DNA from: Cedecea colo
GTDB lineage: Bacteria; Pseudomonadota; Gammaproteobacteria; Enterobacterales; Enterobacteriaceae
Direction of reading: 5' to 3'
Length of the DNA stretch: 64,000 nt
NCBI RefSeq assembly: GCF_011808225.1
Contig: NZ_SOYS01000005.1
Location: 124,001-188,000, forward strand
Position numbers and translations under genes: made by a program. This document shows, piece by piece, positions 7,752-14,213 of this stretch. Positions within the stretch are counted from its first letter, which is position 1. Each line of letters opens with the position of its first letter. The notes under the pieces are model-generated. The model did no database searches and had not been told where the DNA came from. It worked only from the letters and a program-made list of their open reading frames with translations.

Positions 7752-8024
7752 ATGGCCGCGCAGCGGCATGGACGTTGTGCAACATGTTCGTACTGTGTGG
7801 CCGCTGTTCGTCCATTAACCATAATGCAGGAGATTATACGCACTCCCGCCGTTCCCCTTCTTAATCCCCATGTACCGCGTTGTGCGGCGGTTATGCGTAT
7901 AATCTGCATTATGGCGTGCGCCGCCGCGTGTTACATCGGGTGCAGGCCGCCGTCCCTGGCGGCTCCGGCCTCATCATCGTGTTCAGCAAACGGCCAGGCG
8001 TTGTCGGCCGTTGGCCTCCACTAA
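7752..8024 (+). CDS. Conserved cysteine-rich small ORF of repeat R, copy 2
   Basis: This 90-codon frame starts at an ATG after GCGGGGTAA and carries a CATCSYC motif and a second Cys-rich stretch (ICIMACAAACYIGC). It aligns in frame with 12526-12795 and with the N-terminal part of 4593-5018. Base changes between copies in the conserved part are mostly third-position silent (for example GCT/GCC and CGT/CGG in the AAVRPLT segment). The variable middle differs by one whole codon. That pattern suggests selection on a protein, but the frame overlaps inverted repeats and the function is unknown. Confidence 0.4.
   Translation: MAAQRHGRCATCSYCVAAVRPLTIMQEIIRTPAVPLLNPHVPRCAAVMRIICIMACAAACYIGCRPPSLAAPASSSCSANGQALSAVGLH
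7819..7914 (+). repeat. Paired inverted repeat in R copy 2
   Basis: The left arm at 7819-7842 and right arm at 7894-7914 (TGCGTATAATCTGCATTATGG minus the last base kept short here) are inverted and 51 bp apart. The right arm reads as an 11-6-11 Xer-like site: TGCGTATAA, spacer TCTGCA, then TTATGG. Confidence 0.65.
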
Positions 8025-8295
8025 AAGCGTTCATGCCCGCCCGGTGTCGTCTGTCTGCGCCGGGTCGTGCCACGCGGTAAAGAAGCGTGTCACTCCCTGC
8101 CGTCTCGCCAGCTTCCACTTCCCGCCCCGGTCCGTGTGGTCATGCAAAGACAAACCCCGGTCAGGCAGGCGTGCATCAGAGCGCCGTTCCGGCACTTGCG
8201 GGCCTCGCCAGCCCGCGCCCGGCAGGCGGCTCACCGTGTCACAGACAAGCTGTGACCCGGCTCCCGCCGTGCTGAAAAGGGGTAATGACAGGTGA
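8011..8295 (+). pseudogene. Ash/Icd-like frame of repeat R, copy 2 (shifted)
   Basis: The frame encodes STKSVHARPVSSVCAGSCHA and then VKKRVTPCRLASFHF, a pattern I recall from Ash-family and Icd-like (host division inhibitor-like) proteins of P4-type satellite prophages. Compared with copy 3 it has a five-base insertion after the FHFPPR codons, so the second half (MQRQTPV) is in another frame. The start is unclear (possibly TTG). It supports a satellite-phage origin for the repeat. Confidence 0.35.
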
Positions 8296-8340
8296 CGTGA
8301 TGTTGTTAAAATGCGGCTCAGGTTAACGCGGGAAAGCGGG

Positions 8341-9170
8341 ATGAGGCAGATAAGGAAGGTGTTGTGCTGGCTGCTGTGCGCGGTGATGCTCGCCGGGGCG
8401 GTAGCGTGTTCAGGTGAAAAAAGCGCGTCGGGGAAAAAAGTTGCGGTCCCGGAAGTGCAGCAGGGAAAAAGGGTTGTAACCCACGAAAAGGACAGGGAAA
8501 AAGGGGTTGCAGTCGGGGAGGGCGCAACGGATAAAGTTGTTGTTGAGAATAATGCGCTGGCAGTACCTGTTCCCGTCCCGCCACCGGTAGCTGGCTCTCA
8601 GGGAACGGCAGGAAGTGGTTGCTACGGTGCTTCTGTATGTATCACAACGAAACCGAACGGTAGTGTTGAGGAGACCCCACCTATCACTGATGGCCCGTCA
8701 ATCGTTGAAGCACGAGATGAGGCAGCAAAAGCACGCGATCCCAATGTGGCGAAAGATCTGACGGATGCGGAGAAGGCGGAGCTGGGTGGCTCAGGTTCGG
8801 GAACACCTGGCGGCTGGGAGCCGGGAGACGAAGAGAAAGCACGAAACAATGAAGCGCACAATGCAGCAAACGGCAAGAACCTTAATGCTGAATTAACCGG
8901 GAAGAAATTGCTAATGGTCACGCCTTTGATAAGCATGTTGTTACGCAAAATGAATTCGCTGATTTGGGTATAAAAACCAAGGAGCAGTTTGCCCGACATA
9001 TAGAAAGTGTTGTTAAAAACCCTACGTCATCTAAAGAGTTAAGCGGAGGAAGATCTGCTTACTGGGATCAGTCTAGTGGGACAGTCGTGATTCGTAACCC
9101 TAAACCTGGCGACGGCGGAACAGCATTTAGACCAGTTAATGGAAGAGCATATTTTGATAATCTGAGGTAA
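8341..9170 (+). pseudogene. Lipoprotein-leader/VENN/toxin fusion with a frameshift (module D)
   Basis: The ATG at 8341 begins a signal peptide (VLCWLLCAVMLAGAVAC) with a plausible lipobox cysteine. A ~45-residue lysine-rich linker follows, then VENN at 8542-8553 and a pretoxin segment nearly identical to that of CdiA at 2306-2586. After a GWEPGDEEKARNN junction the toxin frame breaks at 8902-8904: one A is missing from GGGAAAGAAATT. In the restored frame the toxin continues with HAFDKHVVTQNEF, then GGRSAYWD, GTVVIRNP and GGTAFRP to the stop at 9170. That domain looks like RNase tips of YeeF/CdiA-type toxins, but I cannot name the family with confidence. As written the protein ends at 8973 without an intact toxin. 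Confidence 0.72.
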
Positions 9171-9172
9171 AT

Positions 9173-9376
9173 ATGGATCTGTTGTCAGTCTCAAATGGCA
9201 AAGCTAAAATTAATATTGCTGAGAACGAACTGTTAATACTAAATTCAGCGCTTAATGAAATTTGTAATGGAATTGATATTGCTGAGTTCGAAACAAGAAT
9301 CGGCTCAGAGAAAAGCGATGTTGAGGCATTACTAAGTAAGATAGGAAATATTTTAGATAAAATATCCGCTTGCTAA
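9173..9376 (+). CDS. cdiI: Immunity protein for module D
   Basis: This 67-residue acidic protein starts two bases after the toxin stop. Its pattern (ELLILNSALNEICNGIDI, then EFETRIG) is one I associate with small immunity proteins that follow toxins of the HAFDKH type. It is very AT-rich, unlike the flanking repeat. It is intact even though the toxin is frameshifted, so it could still protect against neighbours that deliver toxin D. Confidence 0.75.
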   Translation: MDLLSVSNGKAKINIAENELLILNSALNEICNGIDIAEFETRIGSEKSDVEALLSKIGNILDKISAC

Positions 9377-9383
9377 TTGAACC

Positions 9384-9410
9384 AAACCCAGCCAACCGGC
9401 TGGGTTTTTA
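9384..9410 (+). terminator. Terminator after module D
   Basis: The hairpin AAACCCAGCC / GGCTGGGTTTTTA lies 8 bp past the immunity stop and faces symE copy 2. Confidence 0.87.
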
Positions 9411-9434
9411 CTTTATAACCAGTCAGTTACCGCA

Positions 9435-9779
9435 TTATCTCTGCGGCTTGCTGATCACCTCAATCAACTCCGTCACCTGGCGCTGCTTGCGGGCGGAGAG
9501 CTTACAGACCTTCCTGAGCGTCTGCATAATCTCCGGCTCAGGTGGCGGGGCCGGTGGCAGTTCCTGGGCCGTCAGCACCAGACAACCCGGCATCACCCGC
9601 ACCTTGAGCGGCGTCCCGGTCTCAAATCCTGCCTCATCGAGCCAGCCGCCCTTAAGCGTGATGGAGGTGGCCCGGTTATGCGTCTTCCAGTCGCGGATAT
9701 AACCCACGGTATAACGACGGTTTTTTAGTTCCGCGGCTTCTGTTATAGCGGCTTCTGGCTTAGTATCGTGCGCAGCCAT
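9435..9779 (-). CDS. SymE-family toxin, copy 2
   Basis: This 114-residue protein has the same start context as copy 1 (AAGGAG six bases before the ATG at 9779). The AbrB-like core (RRYTVGYIRDW, ITLKGGWLDEAGF) and C-terminal helix are conserved. Differences from copy 1 cluster in the N-terminal ten residues and the proline linker. It is encoded 80 bp downstream of XRE copy 2. Both genes are intact, so this is a likely functional cassette. Confidence 0.85.
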   Translation of the reverse strand: MAAHDTKPEAAITEAAELKNRRYTVGYIRDWKTHNRATSITLKGGWLDEAGFETGTPLKVRVMPGCLVLTAQELPPAPPPEPEIMQTLRKVCKLSARKQRQVTELIEVISKPQR

Positions 9780-9859
9780 AATCAACTCCTTGTCAGTTGG
9801 TTGTGGTCAGCGGGCTGCTGGTGTTATCAGCACCTTCAGCCCGCGTTCAAAAATCTTCT

Positions 9860-10285
9860 TCAGTCGTCCGTTCCCGTCTGCTGTGCCTGGGCTATCACGG
9901 CGTCCAGCATCTGTGAAACCAGCTTCTGCTTACTCTTTGGTAACTGACCGATCATCTGGATCTGCTGTTCCAGTCGTGAGGCCGGGCCTCGCTTGCGCGG
10001 GGCGTTCTCTGCTTCCTCACCCAGCAATCCCTCCAGCGAAACCGAAAGGAGCTTCGCCACAGCAGGAAGTATCGGGATCTGTATGCGTCTTCTGCCTGCT
10101 TCCCAGGACTGTACCGCCTGCTGGGAAACGCTAAGGGCTTCAGCCATCTGTACCTGAGTCAGCCCGGCATCCTTACGCAGGGCGCTGATGCGGTTCCCTA
10201 ACTCCGTCATAAATACCTGTTCTTCACTGCTGATTGATGCGGCCATCGTCGGTTTTATCCGTGTTACCTGTGACTTGATGACCAT
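9860..10285 (-). CDS. XRE-family helix-turn-helix regulator, copy 2
   Basis: This 141-residue protein is nearly identical to 6955-7380, with Glu instead of Lys in the QSW(E)AGRR segment just after the recognition helix and QQTGTDD at the C-terminus. Glu is the usual residue in XRE proteins at that place, so copy 2 may be closer to the ancestor. It is divergent from the primase at 10398, sharing a 112-bp regulatory gap. It would repress its own operon and perhaps the primase. Confidence 0.87.
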   Translation of the reverse strand: MVIKSQVTRIKPTMAASISSEEQVFMTELGNRISALRKDAGLTQVQMAEALSVSQQAVQSWEAGRRRIQIPILPAVAKLLSVSLEGLLGEEAENAPRKRGPASRLEQQIQMIGQLPKSKQKLVSQMLDAVIAQAQQTGTDD

Positions 10286-10308
10286 AATCTACCTTCTGTT
10301 TTACATCT

Positions 10309-10337
10309 TACTGTTGTAAATACTACCTACTGTGGTA
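10309..10337. promoter_or_regulatory. Candidate XRE operator, second copy
   Basis: The same two direct 10-bp repeats (TACTGTTGTA, TACTGTGGTA) at the same 19-bp spacing as at 7404-7432, in the divergent gap between XRE copy 2 and the primase. Confidence 0.5.
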
Positions 10338-10397
10338 TATGCTTGTCGAGTTATTTTTACTGAAACCCTATTGACAGTTTTTTAAGGGAGCAGCGGT

Positions 10398-11791
10398 ATG
10401 AAAGGCAGAATGACCCCGGAAGAGCTGGAGCGGCTGAAACGTGAGGTGTCGCTGGTTACGGTGGCCGGATCACAGGGCCATAAGCTGAAGCGCCAGGGAC
10501 AGGACAGCTACGTCTGCCTGTGCCCGTTCCACCGGGAGAAAACGCCGTCCTGTGTCATTACTCCGTCAAAGAACCTGTATCACTGCTTCGGCTGTAACGC
10601 GGCCGGTTCGGTGCTGGACTGGATGCAGCGCACCGAATCCCTGACATACCCGCAGACTCTGGTCCGGCTGCGCGAACTGGCTGACTCTGCTCCTTCTTCA
10701 GCCGCCGCCGTTCCTGTGGCTCCTCCTGCGCCACCACGCCAGACGCTCACCAACCTGGACGACGACGGCCAGGCGCTGCTGCATCAGGTTGTGGGTTACT
10801 ATCAGCAGAATCTGCTGAACAGCCCGGAAGCGCTGGCCTGGCTGGAAAAGCGCGGCCTGACTCATCCCGATCTTGTGAACCACTTTAAGCTGGGGTTCGC
10901 CGGGGCGCACGGCGTGGCGGGGGCGCTGCCGTCCACGGCGTCGAAAGAAGGTAAGGTGCTACGCCAGCGGTTAACGCAGTCCGGCGTGCTACGGGAAAGT
11001 ACCCGTCAGGATCACTTCCGGGGCTGTCTTGTCGTGCCGGTTATCGGCCGGGCTGAGTCGGCAAACGTGGCTCATCGCGGGCGGGTGTTACAGCTCTACG
11101 GGCGCAGAACGCTGGCTGACAGCCAGATCAAAAAGGGTTCACCCAGGCACCTTTATCTGCCGTCATCGTTAACCGGGATCTGGAATGAAGAGGCGCTGAA
11201 AGCGGCTTCAGAGGTGATCCTGTGCGAGGCGCTGATCGACGCCATGACCTTCTGGTGTGCGGGTTACCGCAACGTGATCGCGGCTTACGGGGTGAACGGC
11301 TTCACCGTCGATCATCTGGCGGCGCTCTCGTATCACGGGGTGAAACGGGTGTTGATCGCCTTCGACAGGGACGAGGCCGGGGATCGGGGTGCGGAAGCGG
11401 TGGCTTCTGAGCTGGCTGCTGTGGGGATCGAGGCGTGGCGGGTGCGGTTCCCGGCCGGGCTGGATGCAAATGAATATGCGCTGAAGAGCGGCAACCCTGA
11501 ATCCGCCTTCGCGCTGGCGCTGGAGCAGGCTTCCCGGATGGGCAGCGGCGTGGTTGCTTCATCAGAAACCGTGACCGCCAGCGGTGAAAACCCTTCTTCT
11601 TTAGCTGCCCGGCACCGGTTCGTCAGGCGGCTGAAGCGGTGGCCTGCGAAGTCACGCCTTCCGGTGAGTTGCTGTTACGCTCCGGGCCGCGCGCGTGGCG
11701 GGTGCGGGGCTGGCAGAAAAATACCCTGAAGGAGATGATGAAGGTCAACGTGCAGGTGCTGGATGAATCCGGCGGAGCAAATGGAAAATAA
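10398..11791 (+). pseudogene. CHC2 zinc-finger/TOPRIM primase, frameshifted and truncated
   Basis: The ATG at 10398 follows AAGGGAGCAGCGGT. Residues ~35-75 form a primase zinc finger (CPFHREKTPSC, then YHCFGCNAAGS), residues ~150-200 the primase core, and residues ~270-330 a TOPRIM domain (LCEALIDAMTF, then IAFDRDEAGDRGAE). The first frame ends at 11729 with a nonsense tail. Shifting frame at about 11600-11612 restores sensible sequence (APVRQAEAVACEV, then WQKNTLKEMMKVNVQVLDESGGA) that stops at 11789-11791, just before ParD. A helicase or other C-terminal part expected in plasmid and satellite primases is missing. It would have primed replication of the mobile element. Confidence 0.82.
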
Positions 11792-11871
11792 TGTGACGGA
11801 CATTGCCGATGAAGAATGAAGCAGTATACTAACAGTTAATAACTGATAGTAATCCGGATGGAGAAACGACC

Positions 11872-12132
11872 ATGCCAACCAGCGTAGCACTCAGCCCTTA
11901 CTTCGAAGCGTTCATCCGTGAACAGATAGAAAGCGGGCGATATAACAACACCAGTGAAGTGATCCGTGCGGGACTGAGAGCACTGGAAGAGCGGGAGCAG
12001 CAGATGAAACTGGAATCACTACAAAACGCGGTCAGCGCAGGAATAAACAGTGGCGAAAGCAAAAGCGCGGAAGAGGTGTTCGGCCGCCTGTCGCAGAAAT
12101 ACCGGCGTCAGGCCGAAGGCGGTAAAGCGTAA
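11872..12132 (+). CDS. parD: ParD-family antitoxin
   Basis: This 86-residue protein has the ParD ribbon-helix-helix domain (SVALSPYFEAFIREQIESG, then NNTSEVIRAGLRALEERE) and a C-terminal toxin-binding tail. GGAGA lies eight bases before the ATG. A partly palindromic stretch (CTAACAGTTAATAACTGATAG) at about 11829-11850 is a likely operator. Its stop shares one base with the toxin start. It neutralises ParE and represses the operon; such pairs stabilise mobile elements. Confidence 0.9.
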   Translation: MPTSVALSPYFEAFIREQIESGRYNNTSEVIRAGLRALEEREQQMKLESLQNAVSAGINSGESKSAEEVFGRLSQKYRRQAEGGKA

Positions 12133-12434
12133 TGAAGCTGGGTATCTCACCACTGGCAGAGCAGGATATGGAAGCTATCGGTGACTATATCGCGCAGGAT
12201 AACCCGGTACGGGCAGTGAGCTTCACGGAAGAGCTGTACCAGCAGTGCCTGCTGATAGCGGAGTCACCGGTTATCTACCGGGAAAGACCAGAGCTGGGGC
12301 AAAGCGTCAGAAGTTGCGCTTACGGGCGTTACCTCATCGTGTTCAGGGTACTTGATACAGAAGTGCGTATAGAGCGGTTGCTGCATGGCTCAAGGGATGT
12401 CATCAGGCTGTTCAGGGAGCCGGACAGCCCGTAA
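12132..12434 (+). CDS. parE: ParE-family toxin
   Basis: This 100-residue RelE/ParE-fold protein (LGISPLAEQDMEAIGDYIAQDNP, shown here only in part as AEQDMEAIGDYIAQ) has a C-terminal YLIVFRVLDTEVRIERLLHG strand pattern typical of ParE. Unlike the first TA pair in this window (4204-4502) it is uninterrupted. ParE toxins inhibit DNA gyrase. With parD it forms the only apparently complete type II TA operon of the region and may have kept this element copy from being lost. Confidence 0.88.
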   Translation: MKLGISPLAEQDMEAIGDYIAQDNPVRAVSFTEELYQQCLLIAESPVIYRERPELGQSVRSCAYGRYLIVFRVLDTEVRIERLLHGSRDVIRLFREPDSP

Positions 12435-12525
12435 GCCGTCTGTGAGCGGAGTGGTTCCGTGCGCGGCAGAGCGCGCCGTCCCTGGCGCGATCTGCCTTCA
12501 TCCGGTTGAGTGCCGCGCGGGGTAA

Positions 12526-12795
12526 ATGGCCGCGCAGCGGCATGGACGTTGTGCAACATGTTCGTACTGTGTGGCCGCCGTTCGGCCATTAACCATAATG
12601 CAGGAGATTATACACACTCTCGCGCCCACCTCAGCAGTCCACAAAAACCCTCCATGCGCTCGTATGCGTCTAATCTGCATTATGGCGAGCGCCGCCGCTT
12701 GTGGCAGTGGGTGCAGGCCGCCGTCCCTGGCGGCGTCGGCCTCAGCATCGTGTTCAGCAAACGGCCAGGCGTTGTCGGCCGCTGGCCTCCACTAA
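12526..12795 (+). CDS. Conserved cysteine-rich small ORF of repeat R, copy 3
   Basis: This 89-codon frame is homologous in frame to 7752-8024 and to the first part of 4593-5018. It begins with the same CATCSYC segment and ends with the same SCSANGQALSA segment. The middle is shared with copy 1 (APTSAVHKNPPC) rather than copy 2. Mostly silent changes in the conserved part and a whole-codon length difference in the variable part argue for coding, but no family is recognised. It might also be the N-terminal part of an Ash-type protein read in another frame. Confidence 0.4.
   Translation: MAAQRHGRCATCSYCVAAVRPLTIMQEIIHTLAPTSAVHKNPPCARMRLICIMASAAACGSGCRPPSLAASASASCSANGQALSAAGLH
12593..12685 (+). 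repeat. Paired inverted repeat in R copy 3
   Basis: The left arm at 12593-12616 and the right arm at 12665-12685 have the same layout as in copies 1 and 2, with a 48-bp gap and a three-base bulge in the left arm. Confidence 0.65.
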
Positions 12796-13261
12796 AAGCG
12801 TTCATGCCCGCCCGGTGTCGTCTGTCTGCGCCGGGTCGTGCCACGCGGTAAAGAAGCGTGTCACTCCTTGCCGTCTCGCCAGCTTCCACTTCCCGCCCCG
12901 TGTGGCCATGCAAAGACAAACCCCGGTCATACAGGCGTGCATCAGAGCACCGTCCCGTAGCTTGCGGGCCTCGCCAGCCCGCGTCCGGCAGGCGGTTCAC
13001 CGGCCCACAGTGAGCTGTGAACCGGCTCCCGCCGTGAAGGAAAGCGGTAATGACAGACGGCAGGATGTTGCTCAAATGCGCGACAGGTTAGCGGTTGAAG
13101 TGAGGTGCAAACTCATTTCAACCGCGAAACATCACTCTTTCTTTCTCTGCGTCTTATCCTGTTTTTCTGTCATCCCCAGTAATTCATCAACTGAACGATT
13201 TAGTAATCGGGATAAATCGGGCAAAAATGAGGCGGAAACTTTTAGTTTTGCCCCTTCGTAA
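12701..13261 (+). CDS. Ash/Icd-like reading frame of repeat R, copy 3
   Basis: The part from about 12788 encodes ASTKSVHARPVSSVCAGSC, then VKKRVTPCRLASFHF and VAMQRQTPVIQACIRAP, a series of motifs I recall from Ash-family/Icd-like proteins of P4-type satellite prophages. Residues before that are probably not part of the protein and the true start is unclear. The last ~45 codons run across an antisense HTH fragment and are probably not original. Ash proteins counter host regulation in P4; the role here is unknown. Confidence 0.35.
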   Translation: MAVGAGRRPWRRRPQHRVQQTARRCRPLASTKSVHARPVSSVCAGSCHAVKKRVTPCRLASFHFPPRVAMQRQTPVIQACIRAPSRSLRASPARVRQAVHRPTVSCEPAPAVKESGNDRRQDVAQMRDRLAVEVRCKLISTAKHHSFFLCVLSCFSVIPSNSSTERFSNRDKSGKNEAETFSFAPS

Positions 13262-13302
13262 TGCGCCATTGTTTGCTGCGCTATCCCAAGATGTTCAGTA
13301 CG
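13132..13302 (-). pseudogene. XRE-type regulator, C-terminal fragment
   Basis: The minus strand encodes LGIAQQTMAHYEGAKLKV, then LPDLSRLLNRSVDELLG, and a lysine-rich end. This is the second half of a Cro/C1 HTH and its C-terminus, about 52 codons with stop at 13132-13134. The first helices are missing; the sequence joins toxin module E near 13300. It differs from the two complete XRE genes in this window, so it comes from another gene. Confidence 0.7.
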
Positions 13303-13686
13303 ATAAAAGAAACTATTGCCATTAATGCGGCAATAGGAACCACCGTTAATACGGTATCTCAGCTTAACGGAAAAGGACCATTCAGCTATGTGGATGCAAT
13401 TATGGCTGAGATAACGTCAGCCGCAACAACAGGAAAGAGTATCGGGGCATCAGCTGTAATAAATATGGGCGGTGCGGCGATTGGAAGTGGAATTAAGGGT
13501 AAAAATCCGACTAATAATGTAATAGGAGCTGTCTTCGGTAGTGTTGGTGGTAAAGTTGTTGATGTACTGTCCCCTGTGGCTAATCAATCAACGAAAGATG
13601 TTATTGATGCTGTCACAGGCTCTGCCGCTTCGGAGTTAACCGGAAATGCGGTCAAAGACAAATTGGACAAGAGGGATAAAGCATAA
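13291..13686 (+). CDS. Orphan CdiA C-terminal toxin, hydrophobic pore-like type (module E)
   Basis: The last 131 residues of an orphan CdiA tip start at an in-frame ATG at 13291 (the frame is open from 13261). It is rich in Gly, Ala and Ser with several hydrophobic stretches (TIAINAAIGTTVNTV, SAVINMGGAAIGSGI, NVIGAVFGSVGG) and a charged end (KDKLDKRDKA). CdiA tips of this look are thought to dissipate the inner membrane potential. The immunity gene that follows encodes a membrane protein, as expected for a membrane-acting toxin. VENN and pretoxin are missing because of the junction at about 13300. Toxicity of this fragment is uncertain. Confidence 0.65.
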   Translation: MFSTIKETIAINAAIGTTVNTVSQLNGKGPFSYVDAIMAEITSAATTGKSIGASAVINMGGAAIGSGIKGKNPTNNVIGAVFGSVGGKVVDVLSPVANQSTKDVIDAVTGSAASELTGNAVKDKLDKRDKA

Positions 13687-13949
13687 TGAAAATATTAAGA
13701 AAGCCGATTTTGCTTGGCTTCTTTTTTGGTTTCTTATTGTTCCGTCCTGATATCTGTAGCGCTCTTTATATGTCAATTAAGCGTATCAGTAGCTTTTTAT
13801 CTCAAAAATGGTAAGTTCCTTTTTTATGGGAAAATGCTCTGGATCTTGCTTTTAAAAAAGGTTGTATTACTGGCTTGATTTTAGGTCTGTGTCTCTGGTT
13901 AAAAGCCAGGTTACAAGAACAAAAAAATAGCGGTACGTCGATTAAGTAA
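13686..13949 (+). pseudogene. Membrane immunity protein for module E with an in-frame stop
   Basis: The ATG at 13686 shares one base with the toxin stop. Reading 88 codons to TAA at 13947 gives a small protein with two membrane segments (about residues 7-18, LLGFFFGFLLF, and about residues 62-73, GLILGLCLWL). The frame is cut by TAA at 13812-13814 (codon 43). Both halves are in the same frame and of one composition, so a single base change, for example from GAA or CAA, explains the break. The short product keeps only the first membrane segment. Confidence 0.65.
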
Positions 13950-13991
13950 AATATGAATCCCGACCCTTAGCGGCCGGTTTTTTTTTATCCG

Positions 13992-14090
13992 TCACTCAGC
14001 AGGCCGTGTCACCTGTTGCCCGTGCTCAATAGTGACGGTAACCAGCGTGTCGATTCCGAGTCTGGCCTCTACCAGCCAGTCGCGTCTTTT
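13992..14090 (-). pseudogene. SymE-family C-terminal remnant
   Basis: About 30 codons (DWLVEARLGIDTLVTVTIEHG, cited here as DWLVEARLG and TVTIEHG, ending VTRPAE) match the end of the SymE remnant at 3202-3439 better than copies 1 and 2. The N-terminal core is missing. It again faces the end of a toxin/immunity module, so all module ends except B have a SymE gene or remnant. Confidence 0.65.
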
Positions 14091-14213
14091 CTCAATGCTA
14101 CTCCCCAGCTTTTTTAATTTCCCGCTAAGGGTTGTTACTATGATAATACCTGTGGGGAAAGATTCTTCCACGCGCTGAAAGTGGAATATATACACGGAGA
14201 CATGGCTCATCAA

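Larger units (their letters stand above)
7692..8340 (+). repeat. Repeat R, copy 2 (full length)
   Basis: About 650 bp are shared with 12435-13100; the first 300 bp are also shared with 4503-4800. It carries the small ORF at 7752-8024, an Ash/Icd-like frame, and the paired inverted repeats. At its right edge it runs directly into the lipoprotein leader of module D. Confidence 0.8.
12435..13100 (+). repeat. Repeat R, copy 3 (full length)
   Basis: This copy begins right after the parE stop, as copy 1 begins right after its ParE stop. It is shared with 7692-8340 over its length and with 4503-4800 over the first 300 bp, where copies 1 and 3 are closest to each other. It ends near 13100, where an antisense HTH gene fragment and module E begin. 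Confidence 0.8.

Noticed and set aside
11777-11818. ENNVTDIADEE frame after the primase end, resembling VENNALSDIA
   Set aside because: It lacks the valine and the pretoxin before it, is in another frame from the primase, and stops after 12 codons; similarity could be chance.
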